DNA of 15,462 bases from Verrucomicrobiales bacterium. GTDB taxonomy: Bacteria > Verrucomicrobiota > Verrucomicrobiia > Limisphaerales > UBA1096. The notes below the pieces were generated by a model. That model was not told the origin of the DNA. It saw only the letters and a list, made by a program, of their open reading frames with translations, and did no database searches. The translations under genes and the position numbers were made by a program. Every line of letters starts with the position of its first letter. Positions within the stretch are counted from its first letter, which is position 1. The stretch is from contig WTHH01000502.1 of NCBI GenBank assembly GCA_011523195.1, positions 1 through 15,462 on the forward strand, read 5' to 3'. Shown one piece after another: positions 1 through 7,265 of this stretch.

Positions 1-27
1 AGCGGGGGAACCGCTCGTCGCTGCCGA

Positions 28-1140
28 CTAGCCAAGCGCGGCGATGGTTGCCTTCATCGCTTCCTCGTTTTCGAGCATGCGTTCCACCAGCTTGAATTGA
101 ACCCGAGCCCGGTCGAGGTTTTGCCCTTCGCGATGCACCCGGAAATAGGTATCGCCGTTTAAGTGGTCGGTTAGGAAACGCACGCCCAGTTGAAACGTGA
201 TTACCTTGCCCGCCTGGGCAAGGTAACCTTTCTCCGCTTCACTCAAAAAATCGTTGGCTTCACTAAGGTAGCCCTTGGCTAAGGCGTCGAAAAAATCCAT
301 TCGCATAGTCACCTTATCGAGGTCGCGTTCGTCCTCGTCGGCTGGGCTGGTCAGCGTCCGCACCATGTCGCCGAAATCGTAATGGATGAGCCCCGGCATT
401 ACAGTGTCGAGATCGACGATGCACATCACTTCATCGGTTTCCTGATCAAGCAGCACGTTGTCGATCTTGGTGTCGTTGTGCGTGATACGCTGCGGCAGTT
501 CGCCCTTGGCCTGAGCGTCGGCAAAAATCTGGACTATGCCCCGGTTGGTTCGACAAAAATCAATCTCCGGTTGTGTTGACTCAACCCGGTTTTGTTTGTC
601 TTCCCTAACCGCCTTTTCTAGTGCGTAGATTCGTAAAACACCGTTGTGAAACTGTGGAATGGTTTCCTGGATTCGCTCCGTCGGCAAGTCGGCGAGTCGT
701 TTTTGAAATAATCCAAACGCCCGCCCCACCTGCTCCGCCTGCTCAGGTTTTTCGGCGACGTGACTGGATTTGACGCGTTCAATGAACACATAGGCACGCC
801 AGTAGTTGCCAGCGCTGTCCATGTAATAAGACGCCCCACCCCGGGTGGGAACCAGCGTCATTGTGCGGCGGGTCAGATCAGCGGAACTTTCCGAGGCAAT
901 TTTTTTTCGAAGGTGCTGGGTGGCTTCCTTGACGTTTTGCATCACCACCGCTGGCTGCTGGAAAACGTGATGGTTGATGCGCTGCAGGATGTAACGGATC
1001 GGGCTCCCTCCCTGTCGACAATTGATGATGTAGGTGTCGTTGATGTGCCCCTTCGTCCACGCATACCCATCAACAAACTCAGCCACTATTTGGAACTGGC
1101 CGACCAGCTTTTCAAGGTTGTACCCGTTTACCTCACTCAC
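28..1140 (-). CDS. Phosphotransferase-family kinase, N-acetylhexosamine 1-kinase-like
   Basis: This 370-residue protein has the aminoglycoside phosphotransferase/choline kinase fold. The N-terminal part has GHINDTY at 31-37, followed by a Y-I-L-Q-R-I-N-H stretch at 50-57, a combination typical of the NahK-like sugar kinases that phosphorylate C1 of N-acetylhexosamines using ATP. The catalytic loop is H221-N-D223-T-K-I-D-N228 (Brenner-type HxDxxxxN) and the Mg-binding acidic motif is D243-L-D245. The soluble protein probably acts in the cytoplasm on a sugar or amino-sugar; the exact substrate cannot be read from sequence. The start is a GTG with a G-rich stretch just upstream. It lies 73 bp downstream of nrdJ on the same strand and could be read through from it, although tandem palindromes occupy the gap. 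The stop is TAG at 28-30. The family assignment is firm; the substrate is inferred. Confidence 0.85.
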   Translation of the reverse strand: MSEVNGYNLEKLVGQFQIVAEFVDGYAWTKGHINDTYIINCRQGGSPIRYILQRINHHVFQQPAVVMQNVKEATQHLRKKIASESSADLTRRTMTLVPTRGGASYYMDSAGNYWRAYVFIERVKSSHVAEKPEQAEQVGRAFGLFQKRLADLPTERIQETIPQFHNGVLRIYALEKAVREDKQNRVESTQPEIDFCRTNRGIVQIFADAQAKGELPQRITHNDTKIDNVLLDQETDEVMCIVDLDTVMPGLIHYDFGDMVRTLTSPADEDERDLDKVTMRMDFFDALAKGYLSEANDFLSEAEKGYLAQAGKVITFQLGVRFLTDHLNGDTYFRVHREGQNLDRARVQFKLVERMLENEEAMKATIAALG

Positions 1141-1188
1141 GTCCCCGTTGATTCGTCTGTTTTGGTGACCAGTTCAAGCGGTTTTTTC

Positions 1189-1212
1189 CGCTTGGCCAAG
1201 CGCTTGGCCAAG
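1189..1212. repeat. Tandem pair of CTTGGCCAAG palindromes in the nrdJ-kinase gap
   Basis: Two copies of the palindrome lie head to tail: CGCTTGGCCAAGCG at 1189-1202 and CGCTTGGCCAAG at 1201-1212, sharing the CG. They start two bases past the nrdJ stop codon. Just beside them, CAAGCGG (1175-1181) and CCGCTTG (1188-1194) form a further 7-bp stem with a six-T loop. Neither strand shows a proper T-tract after the stem, so I do not call a terminator. A folded RNA here could still separate or stabilise the nrdJ and kinase messages. Confidence 0.85.
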
Positions 1213-1213
1213 T

Positions 1214-4200
1214 TCAGGAACAGCCGAGGCTCTCGCCGCAGTTGAGACACTTGAAACAGGCGCCGTTGCGCACGGTGACATTGCCGCAGGTTGGGCAGGT
1301 CGGCGCGTCCTCCATGAAATGCGCCACCGATTGGCTGATGGCCGAACTGTCATGGGAATGCGTGGCCGCGTGCGCGATGGATTCCCCGTCGCTGCCGGAT
1401 ACCGGCAACTCCACCACCGGCTTGTTGACCCGCTTGGCCTCCTGCTCCTGCAGACCCGGGATGTTCAATTCCTGTTGCCCAACGCCGTTGCCCCGGGATT
1501 TCTCGATGAAGCCCGGAATAAACTGCGACCCCATCCAGCGAAATACATAGTCGATGATCGACGAGGCCCGTCCAATCTGGGGGTTCTTCGTGAATCCAGA
1601 CGGTTCAAATCGCTGGTGGCTAAACTTGCGAACGAGAGCATCGAGCGGCACGCCGTACTGCAGTGAAATGCTCGTCAACGCCGCCACGCTGTCCATGAGG
1701 CCACCAATGGTGGAGCCTTCCTTGGCCATGGTGATGAACATCTCACCGGGTGCGCCGTCCTCGAACAGGCCGATGGTGAGGTAACCCTCGTGGCCCGCGA
1801 TGTCGAATTTGTGAGTGACCGCTGTTCGCGTCTCGGGAAGCCGTCGCCGAAGAGGTTGGTCGATCTGCTTTTGCAGACCGACCAACTGTTCCTCCAGCTC
1901 CTGGATCCGCTCGTCCACCGCCGGGGCGGAATCCTGTTCGGTTCCCTCTCCGGTTTTCGCGGTGTTGAGCGGCTGGGATCGCTTCGATCCGTCACGATAA
2001 ATCGCAACGCATTTCAGCCCCAGCTTCCACGCCTGCACATAGGCGTCGGTGATGTCCTCCACCGTGCATTCATTGGGCAGATTCACGGTCTTGGATATCG
2101 CGCCGCTGATGAACGGCTGGGCAGCGGCCATCATCTTGAGATGTGCCATGTAATGAATGCTGCGTTCGCCGCGGAACGGCTTGAACGCGCAGTCAAACAC
2201 ATCCAGATGCTCGGGCTTGAGCCCGCTTTGTCGGGTTTCCCCGTCCTCCTTGACGTCCTCGATGGTGTCAAATTTTTCCACGTGCGCGACGATGTTCCTG
2301 ATTTCATCGTCACTGTAGCCGAGCCGGTTCAACGCATCCGGCACGGTGCGGTTCACGATCTTCAACGTTCCCCCGCCGGCAAGCAGCTTGTACTTCACCA
2401 GCGCGATGTCCGGCTCGATGCCTGTCGTGTCGCAGTCCATCAAAAACGCGATTGTGCCGGTGGGTGCCAGCACGGATACCTGCGCATTGCGGTAGCCGTT
2501 CTCGTCGCCCCTGGCCAACGCGGCATCCCAGCATTCACGAGCGGCGTCCTTCAGGTAGCCAAACTCGTCGCTGGACTGAATCTCCTCGACCGCATCGCGG
2601 TGCAGTTGCATCACGCCGCGCATCGACTCCACATTGTCCTTGGCCAACGGCTTGGCCACGTTGACGCAGCGGGAATCCTTGTATCCGGGAAACGCCCCCT
2701 TGGCCCCGGCCAACTCGGCTGATTGCTCGTAGGCGTAGCCGGTCATGATGGACGTAATGGCTCCGGCCAGCGCCCGGCCCTCATCGGAGTCATACGACAA
2801 GCCATAGCTCATCACCAGCGAACCAAGGTTCGCGTAACCCAAGCCAAGCGTCCGGAAAATATGGGAGTTCTCCGCAATGGGTTGGGTTGGATAACTGGCG
2901 TTGTCGACGAGAATTTCCTGTGCGGTGATGAACACCCGCACGGCCGCCTTGAACCGCTTGACATCGAACACGCCGTCCTCGCGCTTGAACCGCATCAAGT
3001 TTAGCGACGCCAGATTGCACGCGGTGTTGTTGAGAAAAACGTATTCCGAGCAAGGGTTGGTCGAGTGGATCGGCTCAGTGCCCTTGCATGTGTGCCACTT
3101 TTGAATCGCGCCGTCGTACTGCACGCCGGGATCACCGCACACCCAGGTGCCCTCGGAGATTTTATTGAGCAAATCGCCGGCATCCTTCTTTTCAAGTTTG
3201 TCGCCGGTAGTCACGGCGCGGGTCCACCAGTCTCCCCCGTCGAGCGCGGACTCCATGAACTCATCACTCACTCGCACGGAGAGGTTCTCGTTCTGGTACA
3301 TCACGCTCCCGTAGGCGTCGCCGTTGTAGGAGCCGTCGTAACCCTGCTCGATCAGAGCCCATGCCTTCTTTTCCTCGATCTGTTTGGCGTCGATGAAATC
3401 CTCAATGTCGCCGTGCCAGTCGCGGATGGTGTTCATCTTGGCGGCACGACGCGTTTTGCCGCCGGACTTCACGACGTTAGCCACCTGGTCGTAGATGCGT
3501 AGGAACGCCATCGGGCCGCTGGGCGTGCCGCCGCCGCTGACGGTCTCGCGTTGCGAGCGGATGGGCGTGAGATCGGTGCCGGTGCCGGAGCCAAACTTAA
3601 ACAACATCCCCTCGCTGTGAGCGAGTTGCAGGATGGACTCCATGTCGTCGTTGACCGACTGGATGAAACAGGCACTGCCCTGCGGAAACTCGTACTGCGA
3701 CGTGGCGCGTTCCGCTTGGCCAAGCGCTTGGTTGTAATGCCAGTTACCCTTGGCTGAGGTGCTGCCTGCGCCGTACTCGTGATGAAGGCCAACGTTAAAC
3801 CAGACCGGCGAGTTGAATGCCCCGTGCTGGTTCAGGCAAAGCCACGAGAGTTCGTCGTAAAAAATCTCACCATCCTTTTTGGTGAAGTACCCATCCTTGA
3901 CGCCCCAGTCGACAATCGTGCGGGCCACGCGATGGATGAGTTGGCGAACGGAAGTCTCCCGTTCGGGTGTGCCTTGTTCCCCGTAAAAATATTTTGAGAC
4001 GACCACCTTGGTGGCCAACTGCGACCAATCGGTCGGTACCTCGACGTTCTCCTGCTTGAAAATGACGTTGCCGCCCTCGTCGGTGATTTCCGCCGTGCGC
4101 AGATCCCATTCCTTCTCGTCGTAGGGATTTATTTTCGCGTTGCTGAACACCCGGTCGACCTTGACGCCTTTCCGCTTTTTGCCCTTGGCCAAGCCGCCGC

Positions 4201-4285
4201 GCTTGGGCGTGGCCACGCTTGGCTTGGTGGAGCGACGCGGGGCACGCGAAGTGGGGACCGTGGAGGAGTCGTTGGTGTCAATCAT
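1214..4285 (-). CDS. nrdJ: Vitamin B12-dependent (class II) ribonucleoside-diphosphate reductase
   Basis: This 1023-residue enzyme reduces ribonucleotides to deoxyribonucleotides with an adenosylcobalamin-generated thiyl radical and supplies DNA precursors in the cytoplasm. Residues 1-45 form a basic, low-complexity N-terminus. The catalytic barrel follows, with the redox cysteine C206 (S-A-C-F-I-Q-S), the N410-x-C412-x-E414 active-site triad, the partner cysteine C423 (N-T-A-C-N-L) and the nucleotide-loop motif P-T-G-T-I at 608-612. Residues about 815-915 match the TSCPD domain of the long NrdJ form. The C-terminus (997-1022) has six cysteines (997, 1000, 1010, 1013, 1016, 1022) and resembles a zinc ribbon or redox tail. 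The ATG start has no strong Shine-Dalgarno. Two NrdR-like operators lie about 110-160 bp upstream, consistent with dNTP-responsive repression. Two CTTGGCCAAG palindromes lie in-frame within the gene. The gene appears intact. Confidence 0.97.
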   Translation of the reverse strand: MIDTNDSSTVPTSRAPRRSTKPSVATPKRGGLAKGKKRKGVKVDRVFSNAKINPYDEKEWDLRTAEITDEGGNVIFKQENVEVPTDWSQLATKVVVSKYFYGEQGTPERETSVRQLIHRVARTIVDWGVKDGYFTKKDGEIFYDELSWLCLNQHGAFNSPVWFNVGLHHEYGAGSTSAKGNWHYNQALGQAERATSQYEFPQGSACFIQSVNDDMESILQLAHSEGMLFKFGSGTGTDLTPIRSQRETVSGGGTPSGPMAFLRIYDQVANVVKSGGKTRRAAKMNTIRDWHGDIEDFIDAKQIEEKKAWALIEQGYDGSYNGDAYGSVMYQNENLSVRVSDEFMESALDGGDWWTRAVTTGDKLEKKDAGDLLNKISEGTWVCGDPGVQYDGAIQKWHTCKGTEPIHSTNPCSEYVFLNNTACNLASLNLMRFKREDGVFDVKRFKAAVRVFITAQEILVDNASYPTQPIAENSHIFRTLGLGYANLGSLVMSYGLSYDSDEGRALAGAITSIMTGYAYEQSAELAGAKGAFPGYKDSRCVNVAKPLAKDNVESMRGVMQLHRDAVEEIQSSDEFGYLKDAARECWDAALARGDENGYRNAQVSVLAPTGTIAFLMDCDTTGIEPDIALVKYKLLAGGGTLKIVNRTVPDALNRLGYSDDEIRNIVAHVEKFDTIEDVKEDGETRQSGLKPEHLDVFDCAFKPFRGERSIHYMAHLKMMAAAQPFISGAISKTVNLPNECTVEDITDAYVQAWKLGLKCVAIYRDGSKRSQPLNTAKTGEGTEQDSAPAVDERIQELEEQLVGLQKQIDQPLRRRLPETRTAVTHKFDIAGHEGYLTIGLFEDGAPGEMFITMAKEGSTIGGLMDSVAALTSISLQYGVPLDALVRKFSHQRFEPSGFTKNPQIGRASSIIDYVFRWMGSQFIPGFIEKSRGNGVGQQELNIPGLQEQEAKRVNKPVVELPVSGSDGESIAHAATHSHDSSAISQSVAHFMEDAPTCPTCGNVTVRNGACFKCLNCGESLGCS
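3713..3726. repeat. Perfect CGCTTGGCCAAGCG palindrome inside nrdJ
   Basis: A full 14-bp palindrome lies within the nrdJ reading frame. On the coding (minus) strand it reads CTT-GGC-CAA-G and encodes L188-G-Q-A191. The site is in a loop-like stretch between W182-H-Y and the conserved S-A-C-F-I-Q-S cysteine segment, where insertions or substitutions are likely to be tolerated. Confidence 0.9.
4184..4193. repeat. CTTGGCCAAG palindrome in the nrdJ N-terminal region
   Basis: A 10-bp core copy encodes L32-A-K34 in the basic, low-complexity N-terminus of NrdJ, which is not part of the catalytic fold. It is in a different reading frame relative to the palindrome from the copy at 3713. Confidence 0.8.
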
Positions 4286-4331
4286 GGGTTGTTTCAGTCG
4301 CTTGGGTTGTAACGCGCAAAAACCTCACTCC

Positions 4332-4376
4332 AAGGTAATTTTGGGGGCCAACCACCTTCGAAAGCTCGGTCGAGCT
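4332..4376 (-). promoter_or_regulatory. Foldable nrdJ leader (two hairpins)
   Basis: In the untranslated leader between the NrdR-like boxes and the nrdJ ATG, the minus strand can form two stems. The first is AGCTC/GAGCT (4363-4376) with a four-base loop. The second is an interrupted hairpin with outer stem AAGGT/ACCTT (4332-4336 with 4354-4358) and inner stem TTGG/CCAA (4341-4344 with 4348-4351). I saw no B12-box consensus, so I do not call a cobalamin riboswitch. A regulatory role is only a possibility. Confidence 0.3.
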
Positions 4377-4396
4377 GGACAAAGGACTTAGAGTTA

Positions 4397-4412
4397 CCAC
4401 AATTTGTAGTGG
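4397..4412. promoter_or_regulatory. NrdR-box-like operator, nrdJ-proximal
   Basis: The imperfect palindrome CCACAATTTGTAGTGG agrees with the published NrdR box (ACACWATATATWGTGT) at 12 of 16 positions by eye, including the C-A-C and G-T-G arms. It sits about 110 bp upstream of the nrdJ start, in an AT-rich spacer. NrdR is the ATP/dATP-sensing repressor of ribonucleotide reductase genes, so this target fits. The nrdR gene itself is not in the window. Confidence 0.7.
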
Positions 4413-4427
4413 TATCAAGTTTTTAAA

Positions 4428-4443
4428 CCACAAATTATTGTGT
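4428..4443. promoter_or_regulatory. NrdR-box-like operator, nrdJ-distal
   Basis: CCACAAATTATTGTGT matches the NrdR consensus at 13 of 16 positions. It starts 31 bp from the first box, leaving a 15-bp linker, which is the same-face spacing known for paired NrdR sites. A TTGATA -35-like hexamer on the minus strand lies between the boxes, but I could not find a convincing -10. As the region is divergent, the boxes could also affect the cupin-exbBD operon. Confidence 0.72.
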
Positions 4444-4478
4444 TTTTTATGACGAAACCGAGAAACTGGGCCGATTTG

Positions 4479-4490
4479 CGCTTGGCCAAG
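4479..4490. repeat. CGCTTGGCCAAG palindrome in the divergent spacer
   Basis: A copy with one CG flank lies 47 bp before the cupin ATG and outside the NrdR-like boxes. The rest of the 252-bp spacer holds the two boxes and the nrdJ leader; I found no clear plus-strand promoter for the cupin operon. Confidence 0.8.
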
Positions 4491-4537
4491 GTTGACCCTT
4501 GCTCCGCAAGTGCCTGAGCCTCAAACTGTTCCGTGCC

Positions 4538-4882
4538 ATGGCTAATTATTTGATCGAACAACTGGACGAGATCGAGCCGACGCCCTGCCCCTGCGGCTTG
4601 GCCAAGCGGGCGTTCGCCGGTGAGCCGCGGGCGGTGGCCAGTCTGCACGAGGTCGAGATCAAGCAGGACTCCAAGGTTCACTACCATAAGCGAATGACAG
4701 AGATTTATCTCGTGCTCGAGGGTGAGGGGCATCTGGAACTGGATGGGGAACTCGTGCCAGTGCGGCCGATGACCACGGTTTACATCAAGCCCGGTTGCCG
4801 GCATCGGGCGGTGGGGAGGCTGAAAATCATCAACATCCCGGTGCCCGCGTTCGACTCGGAGGATGAATGGTTTGATGCGTGA
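4538..4882 (+). CDS. Small single-domain cupin protein
   Basis: This 114-residue protein is a single cupin barrel. Motif 1 provides the metal ligands H48-x-H50 and E55, followed by L-E-G-E-G (60-64). Motif 2 includes P85-G-C-R-H89. A metal-binding small-molecule or sugar role is typical of the family, but the substrate is unknown. I chose the ATG at 4538 because the protein then begins in a normal short lead (M-A-N-Y-L-I-E-Q-L); an upstream TTG at 4499 would add 13 unsupported residues. No clear ribosome binding site is visible. It is the first gene of the operon with exbB, whose ATG begins 3 bases after the cupin stop. A palindrome copy is built into it and encodes L21-A-K-R24, in a region where related cupins usually have a C-x-C-G-x-x-R-R-like stretch. 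Confidence 0.85.
   Translation: MANYLIEQLDEIEPTPCPCGLAKRAFAGEPRAVASLHEVEIKQDSKVHYHKRMTEIYLVLEGEGHLELDGELVPVRPMTTVYIKPGCRHRAVGRLKIINIPVPAFDSEDEWFDA
4596..4607. repeat. GCTTGGCCAAGC palindrome inside the cupin gene
   Basis: A 12-bp perfect palindrome in the cupin frame encodes G20-L-A-K-R24 near the N-terminus, just after P-C-P-C. It is in the same L-A-K reading frame as the copies at 4184 and 11296. Confidence 0.85.
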
Positions 4883-4885
4883 TGC

Positions 4886-5560
4886 ATGGTTTCGGCTTGC
4901 CGCCGGGTTGGCTTGCCGATTGAATCCCTCGCCCCGCGAAATGCGGTACCAGTCAATTTAGCAGTGCATACTCTGATTCTAGTTTTATTGGGCCTAACCT
5001 CGGTGATCAGCTTGACGTTTATCATTGAGAGGGGCTGGGCGCTGCGGCGGAGCATAATCCTGCCGCAGCCGTTGGTGGACAGTCTCGACCACTGCCACAC
5101 ACGCGCGGACGTCAACACGGTGTTGCGGTTTGCGGAGCACCACAAGGAGACCCCGCTGGCCCGGTTGACCACGACAGCAGTCGAGCACCTCGAGTGGGCC
5201 AAGCCGGACAACGTGGAGGCGCTGCAGTCGCGTGCCCGGCATGAGGTGAGCCAGATGGAGCGGGGCCTGGTCGTGCTGGAGATCATCACCGGTGTCGCCC
5301 CGTTGCTAGGGCTGGTCGGTACGGTGGTCGGGCTCATTGAGATTTTCGGCACCATGGCCGACGGGGCAACCGAGGCATCAAAATTCGCTGATGGCATCTC
5401 GACAGCGCTGTGGGCCACGCTCTCCGGGTTGAGCATCGCCATCCCGTCGCTCGTCGCTTGGAGTATTTACAACAAGCGCGTGGAAACGTTTGCTATCGAG
5501 ATGGAGACACAACTCGATACGTTCCTCCGCAGGCAGTACCCCAACGAAAACGGGAACTGA
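4886..5560 (+). CDS. exbB: ExbB/TolQ/MotA-family proton channel subunit
   Basis: This 224-residue inner-membrane protein has the three-helix ExbB layout: TM1 about 24-47, a cytoplasmic loop about 50-128 ending in the E-x-x-x-x-M-E-R-G-L region, TM2 about 130-156 with the conserved G-L-V-G-T-V-V-G (142-149), and TM3 about 172-195. With ExbD it would form the proton-driven motor that energises TonB- or TolA-type proteins across the periplasm. The N-terminal 20 residues before TM1 are longer than I expect, but no better in-frame start is visible. It starts 3 bases after the cupin stop and ends 5 bases before exbD, so translational coupling is likely. No TonB or TolA gene is present, so Exb versus Tol identity is not resolved. 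Confidence 0.92.
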   Translation: MVSACRRVGLPIESLAPRNAVPVNLAVHTLILVLLGLTSVISLTFIIERGWALRRSIILPQPLVDSLDHCHTRADVNTVLRFAEHHKETPLARLTTTAVEHLEWAKPDNVEALQSRARHEVSQMERGLVVLEIITGVAPLLGLVGTVVGLIEIFGTMADGATEASKFADGISTALWATLSGLSIAIPSLVAWSIYNKRVETFAIEMETQLDTFLRRQYPNENGN

Positions 5561-5565
5561 TCTCC

Positions 5566-5985
5566 ATGCGATTCCTGCCGCGCAAACATCGCAAGCCGCC
5601 CACCGTCATCGTGGTGGCGCTGATTGATGTGCTGATGGTAGTGTTGATCTTCATGGTGGTCTCCACGACATTCAAAAATCAGGCCGCCGTGCGTCTCGCT
5701 TTGCCAGAGTCGTCCCAGGCACAACGGGAGGCGGCGGTGAGCAAGGCACTGGTCATCACCGTGGCCAAGGAGGCTCCTCATTTTTATTTCGGGACTGAGC
5801 CAGTCGAGGAGGCGGCACTGGAGGCCGAGTTGAAAAAAGCGATGGAGGGAAACCCCGGGCGCGGACTATCCATCCGCTCCGACACCGACGCGCCGTTCGG
5901 AAAAATCATCAAGGTGATGGATGCCGCGAAGGCGGCGGGGGTCAAGGGGGTGAAGGCATTCACCAAGGAAGCCGGCGGCGGATGA
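5566..5985 (+). CDS. exbD: ExbD/TolR-family biopolymer transport protein
   Basis: This 139-residue protein has a short basic cytoplasmic N-terminus (1-13), one transmembrane helix (about 14-34) and a periplasmic domain of about 100 residues. The helix carries D21 in the context L-I-D-V-L-M-V-V-L-I-F, the proton-accepting aspartate of ExbD/TolR. The periplasmic domain ends with the expected pattern of R-S-D (about 104-106), A-K-A-A-G and a V-K-A-F strand. I use the ATG at 5566, 5 bases after the exbB stop; the frame stays open further upstream, but that stretch overlaps exbB and is not credible. The last four bases overlap the start of the TPR gene (ATGA), which points to coupled translation. 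Confidence 0.93.
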   Translation: MRFLPRKHRKPPTVIVVALIDVLMVVLIFMVVSTTFKNQAAVRLALPESSQAQREAAVSKALVITVAKEAPHFYFGTEPVEEAALEAELKKAMEGNPGRGLSIRSDTDAPFGKIIKVMDAAKAAGVKGVKAFTKEAGGG

Positions 5986-6491
5986 GCAACGACACTCCAT
6001 CCGACATCCCCCCTCCCGACAGCATGCACCTCTCCTCAGCCACCGGCTGGATGCAACTGGGCAACACCGCCGAGGCGCTGGCTGACCTGGAAAAAATCTC
6101 CGAGACACATCGCGCCCACTTCGAAGTGCTGCACCTCGAGTGGCACATTCACGCACAGAAAAAAGATTGGGATCGCTGCGTGGAATTGGGCGGCTACATG
6201 GTGGAGCGGCAACCAGCCAACCCCGCCGGCTGGATCAATCAAGCCAACGCCTTGTTTTATCTCATGCGCGGCCACGATGCGTTTCAATTGCTGGAACAGG
6301 TGGCTGAGCATTTCCCGGAAAACGAGGCGATCCCCTACAACCTAGCCTGCTATGCCTGCCAGTTTGGCGATCTCGAACTCGCAATCGACTGGTATCGGGT
6401 TGCCGAAAAAGTGGGGGAACCGGAGAAAATTCGCGAGGTCGCGCTGATGGACCCAGACATGGAATTGCTTTGGGAACAGATCAGGGATTGA
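5982..6491 (+). CDS. Tetratricopeptide-repeat protein
   Basis: This 169-residue protein has no signal peptide and is predicted to be cytoplasmic. Residues 16-150 read as about four TPR-like helical pairs: L-G-N-T-A-E-A-L-A-D-L at 26-36, a second around 47-75, a third with G-W-I-N-Q-A-N-A-L-F at 83-92, and a fourth with I-P-Y-N-L-A-C-Y-A at 117-125. The C-terminus (A-L-M-D-P-D-M-E-L-L-W) resembles a TPR family I associate with Verrucomicrobiota. It is the last gene of the cupin-exbB-exbD operon, overlapping exbD by 4 bases, so it may act as a scaffold for the motor or simply be co-expressed with it. The molecular role is unknown. Confidence 0.85.
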   Translation: MSNDTPSDIPPPDSMHLSSATGWMQLGNTAEALADLEKISETHRAHFEVLHLEWHIHAQKKDWDRCVELGGYMVERQPANPAGWINQANALFYLMRGHDAFQLLEQVAEHFPENEAIPYNLACYACQFGDLELAIDWYRVAEKVGEPEKIREVALMDPDMELLWEQIRD

Positions 6492-6549
6492 TCGGCCGTT
6501 TTTTCGATCCTTACAACCTAGCTCAAAATAATTTATTTTAATTATCTGG

Positions 6550-6577
6550 TTGACAGCTTTTTATTTAGTTACATTAT
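6550..6577 (+). promoter_or_regulatory. Candidate sigma-70-type promoter for the orphan gene
   Basis: A perfect -35 hexamer TTGACA (6550-6555) is followed after 16 bases by CATTAT (6572-6577), which matches TATAAT at 4 of 6 positions. It lies in the most AT-rich stretch of the window. A start near 6584 would give a leader opening with the small hairpin GTATC/GATAC (6586-6599), and the ATG follows at 6621 without a Shine-Dalgarno. Confidence 0.6.
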
Positions 6578-6620
6578 CTTTTGCTGTATCGCTTGATACG
6601 TAAACGCAATCGTTTTTTTA

Positions 6621-7235
6621 ATGAGCAAGAATACCAAAGTCGCAAATGAGGAGTGGGATTTTTCCGTTCTGGATAAAGCACCTCGTTCGCTGATTCATCG
6701 CGCACTTTTATGGGAGCTGGATCGCGAGATCGGAAGTGGAAAAGAACCGTTCCTGAAAACCGCAGAATGCCGCAAGGCGCTGACAGATTCCAATTCGTTA
6801 AAAGGAACCGCGACCGGCGTGACAGAGCTGGGCCGAGGCAATGCCAAGACGCGCCCGTTTGAGGAAGCAATCAGTTTTGGTATCGACTGGTCCCAGCCAA
6901 GGGACGAGTTGGTCCGTCAGTTCGGTCTCTGGCTCGACACACAGGAGTCGACCGGTCGCCTGCAGGTCAAGCCGGCGCTGGGCAAGCCGCGTGATGCCCT
7001 CACGATGCTCCGGAAGATTTCCATCGTGCGACTGAAGAATGGAGGGCTCTCACAGCGCGTGGCGGCAGACACGTATCCAGATAAGAAGACCTATCTGAAG
7101 AGCCTGAACAAAATCAACTGGACCACGGCGTCACGGGAGGTCGACAAGGCCTGCAAAAAACGCCAGAACAAGCTGAAGACCATCGAACGGACGATGGGCA
7201 GCAAGGACTGGAAGAAAGACGTCTACGGCGGATAA
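6621..7235 (+). CDS. Hypothetical protein, standalone transcription unit
   Basis: I do not recognise a named domain in these 204 residues. The protein is soluble, rich in lysine and arginine, with no signal peptide or membrane segment. It opens with E-E-W-D-F-S and then R-A-L-L-W-E-L-D-R-E-I, a pattern that loosely recalls a family of uncharacterised proteins I associate with Verrucomicrobia (W-x-F-S followed by W/Y-E-x-x-R-E); that recollection is tentative. A second block is I-D-W-S-Q-P-R-D-E-L-V-R-Q-F-G-L-W-L (about 88-105), and the C-terminal third is a very basic helical region. The context is a private promoter, an AT-rich leader and a strong terminator, so it is expressed alone. A nucleic-acid-binding role would fit the charge but is not shown. 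Confidence 0.75.
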   Translation: MSKNTKVANEEWDFSVLDKAPRSLIHRALLWELDREIGSGKEPFLKTAECRKALTDSNSLKGTATGVTELGRGNAKTRPFEEAISFGIDWSQPRDELVRQFGLWLDTQESTGRLQVKPALGKPRDALTMLRKISIVRLKNGGLSQRVAADTYPDKKTYLKSLNKINWTTASREVDKACKKRQNKLKTIERTMGSKDWKKDVYGG

Positions 7236-7265
7236 CCGGTCTGTAACCAAAAACAATTTGAAGCG

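Noticed and set aside
1..15. Small inverted repeat AGCGG/CCGCT at the window edge
   Set aside because: It is a 5-bp stem cut off by the edge with no T-tract visible; it may be part of a structure downstream of the kinase gene but cannot be judged.
1790..2722. A 310-codon open frame on the plus strand
   Set aside because: It lies wholly antisense to nrdJ, whose product has all catalytic motifs. The translation has no recognisable domain and is a typical high-GC shadow frame.
4286..4537. Cobalamin riboswitch upstream of nrdJ
   Set aside because: No B12-box consensus or large multi-stem layout is visible, and the space between operator and ATG is short for one.
4415..4804. A 129-codon open frame on the minus strand
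   Set aside because: It is antisense to the cupin gene, which shows clear metal-ligand motifs, and it would cover the distal NrdR-like box.
5410..5565. Upstream extension of the exbD frame
   Set aside because: It overlaps the ExbB C-terminus and gives a non-ExbD sequence; the ATG at 5566 gives the normal short cytoplasmic N-terminus.
6490..6509. Hairpin GATCG/CGATC after the TPR gene as a terminator
   Set aside because: The stem is only 5 bp and the T-run lies in the loop, not after the stem.
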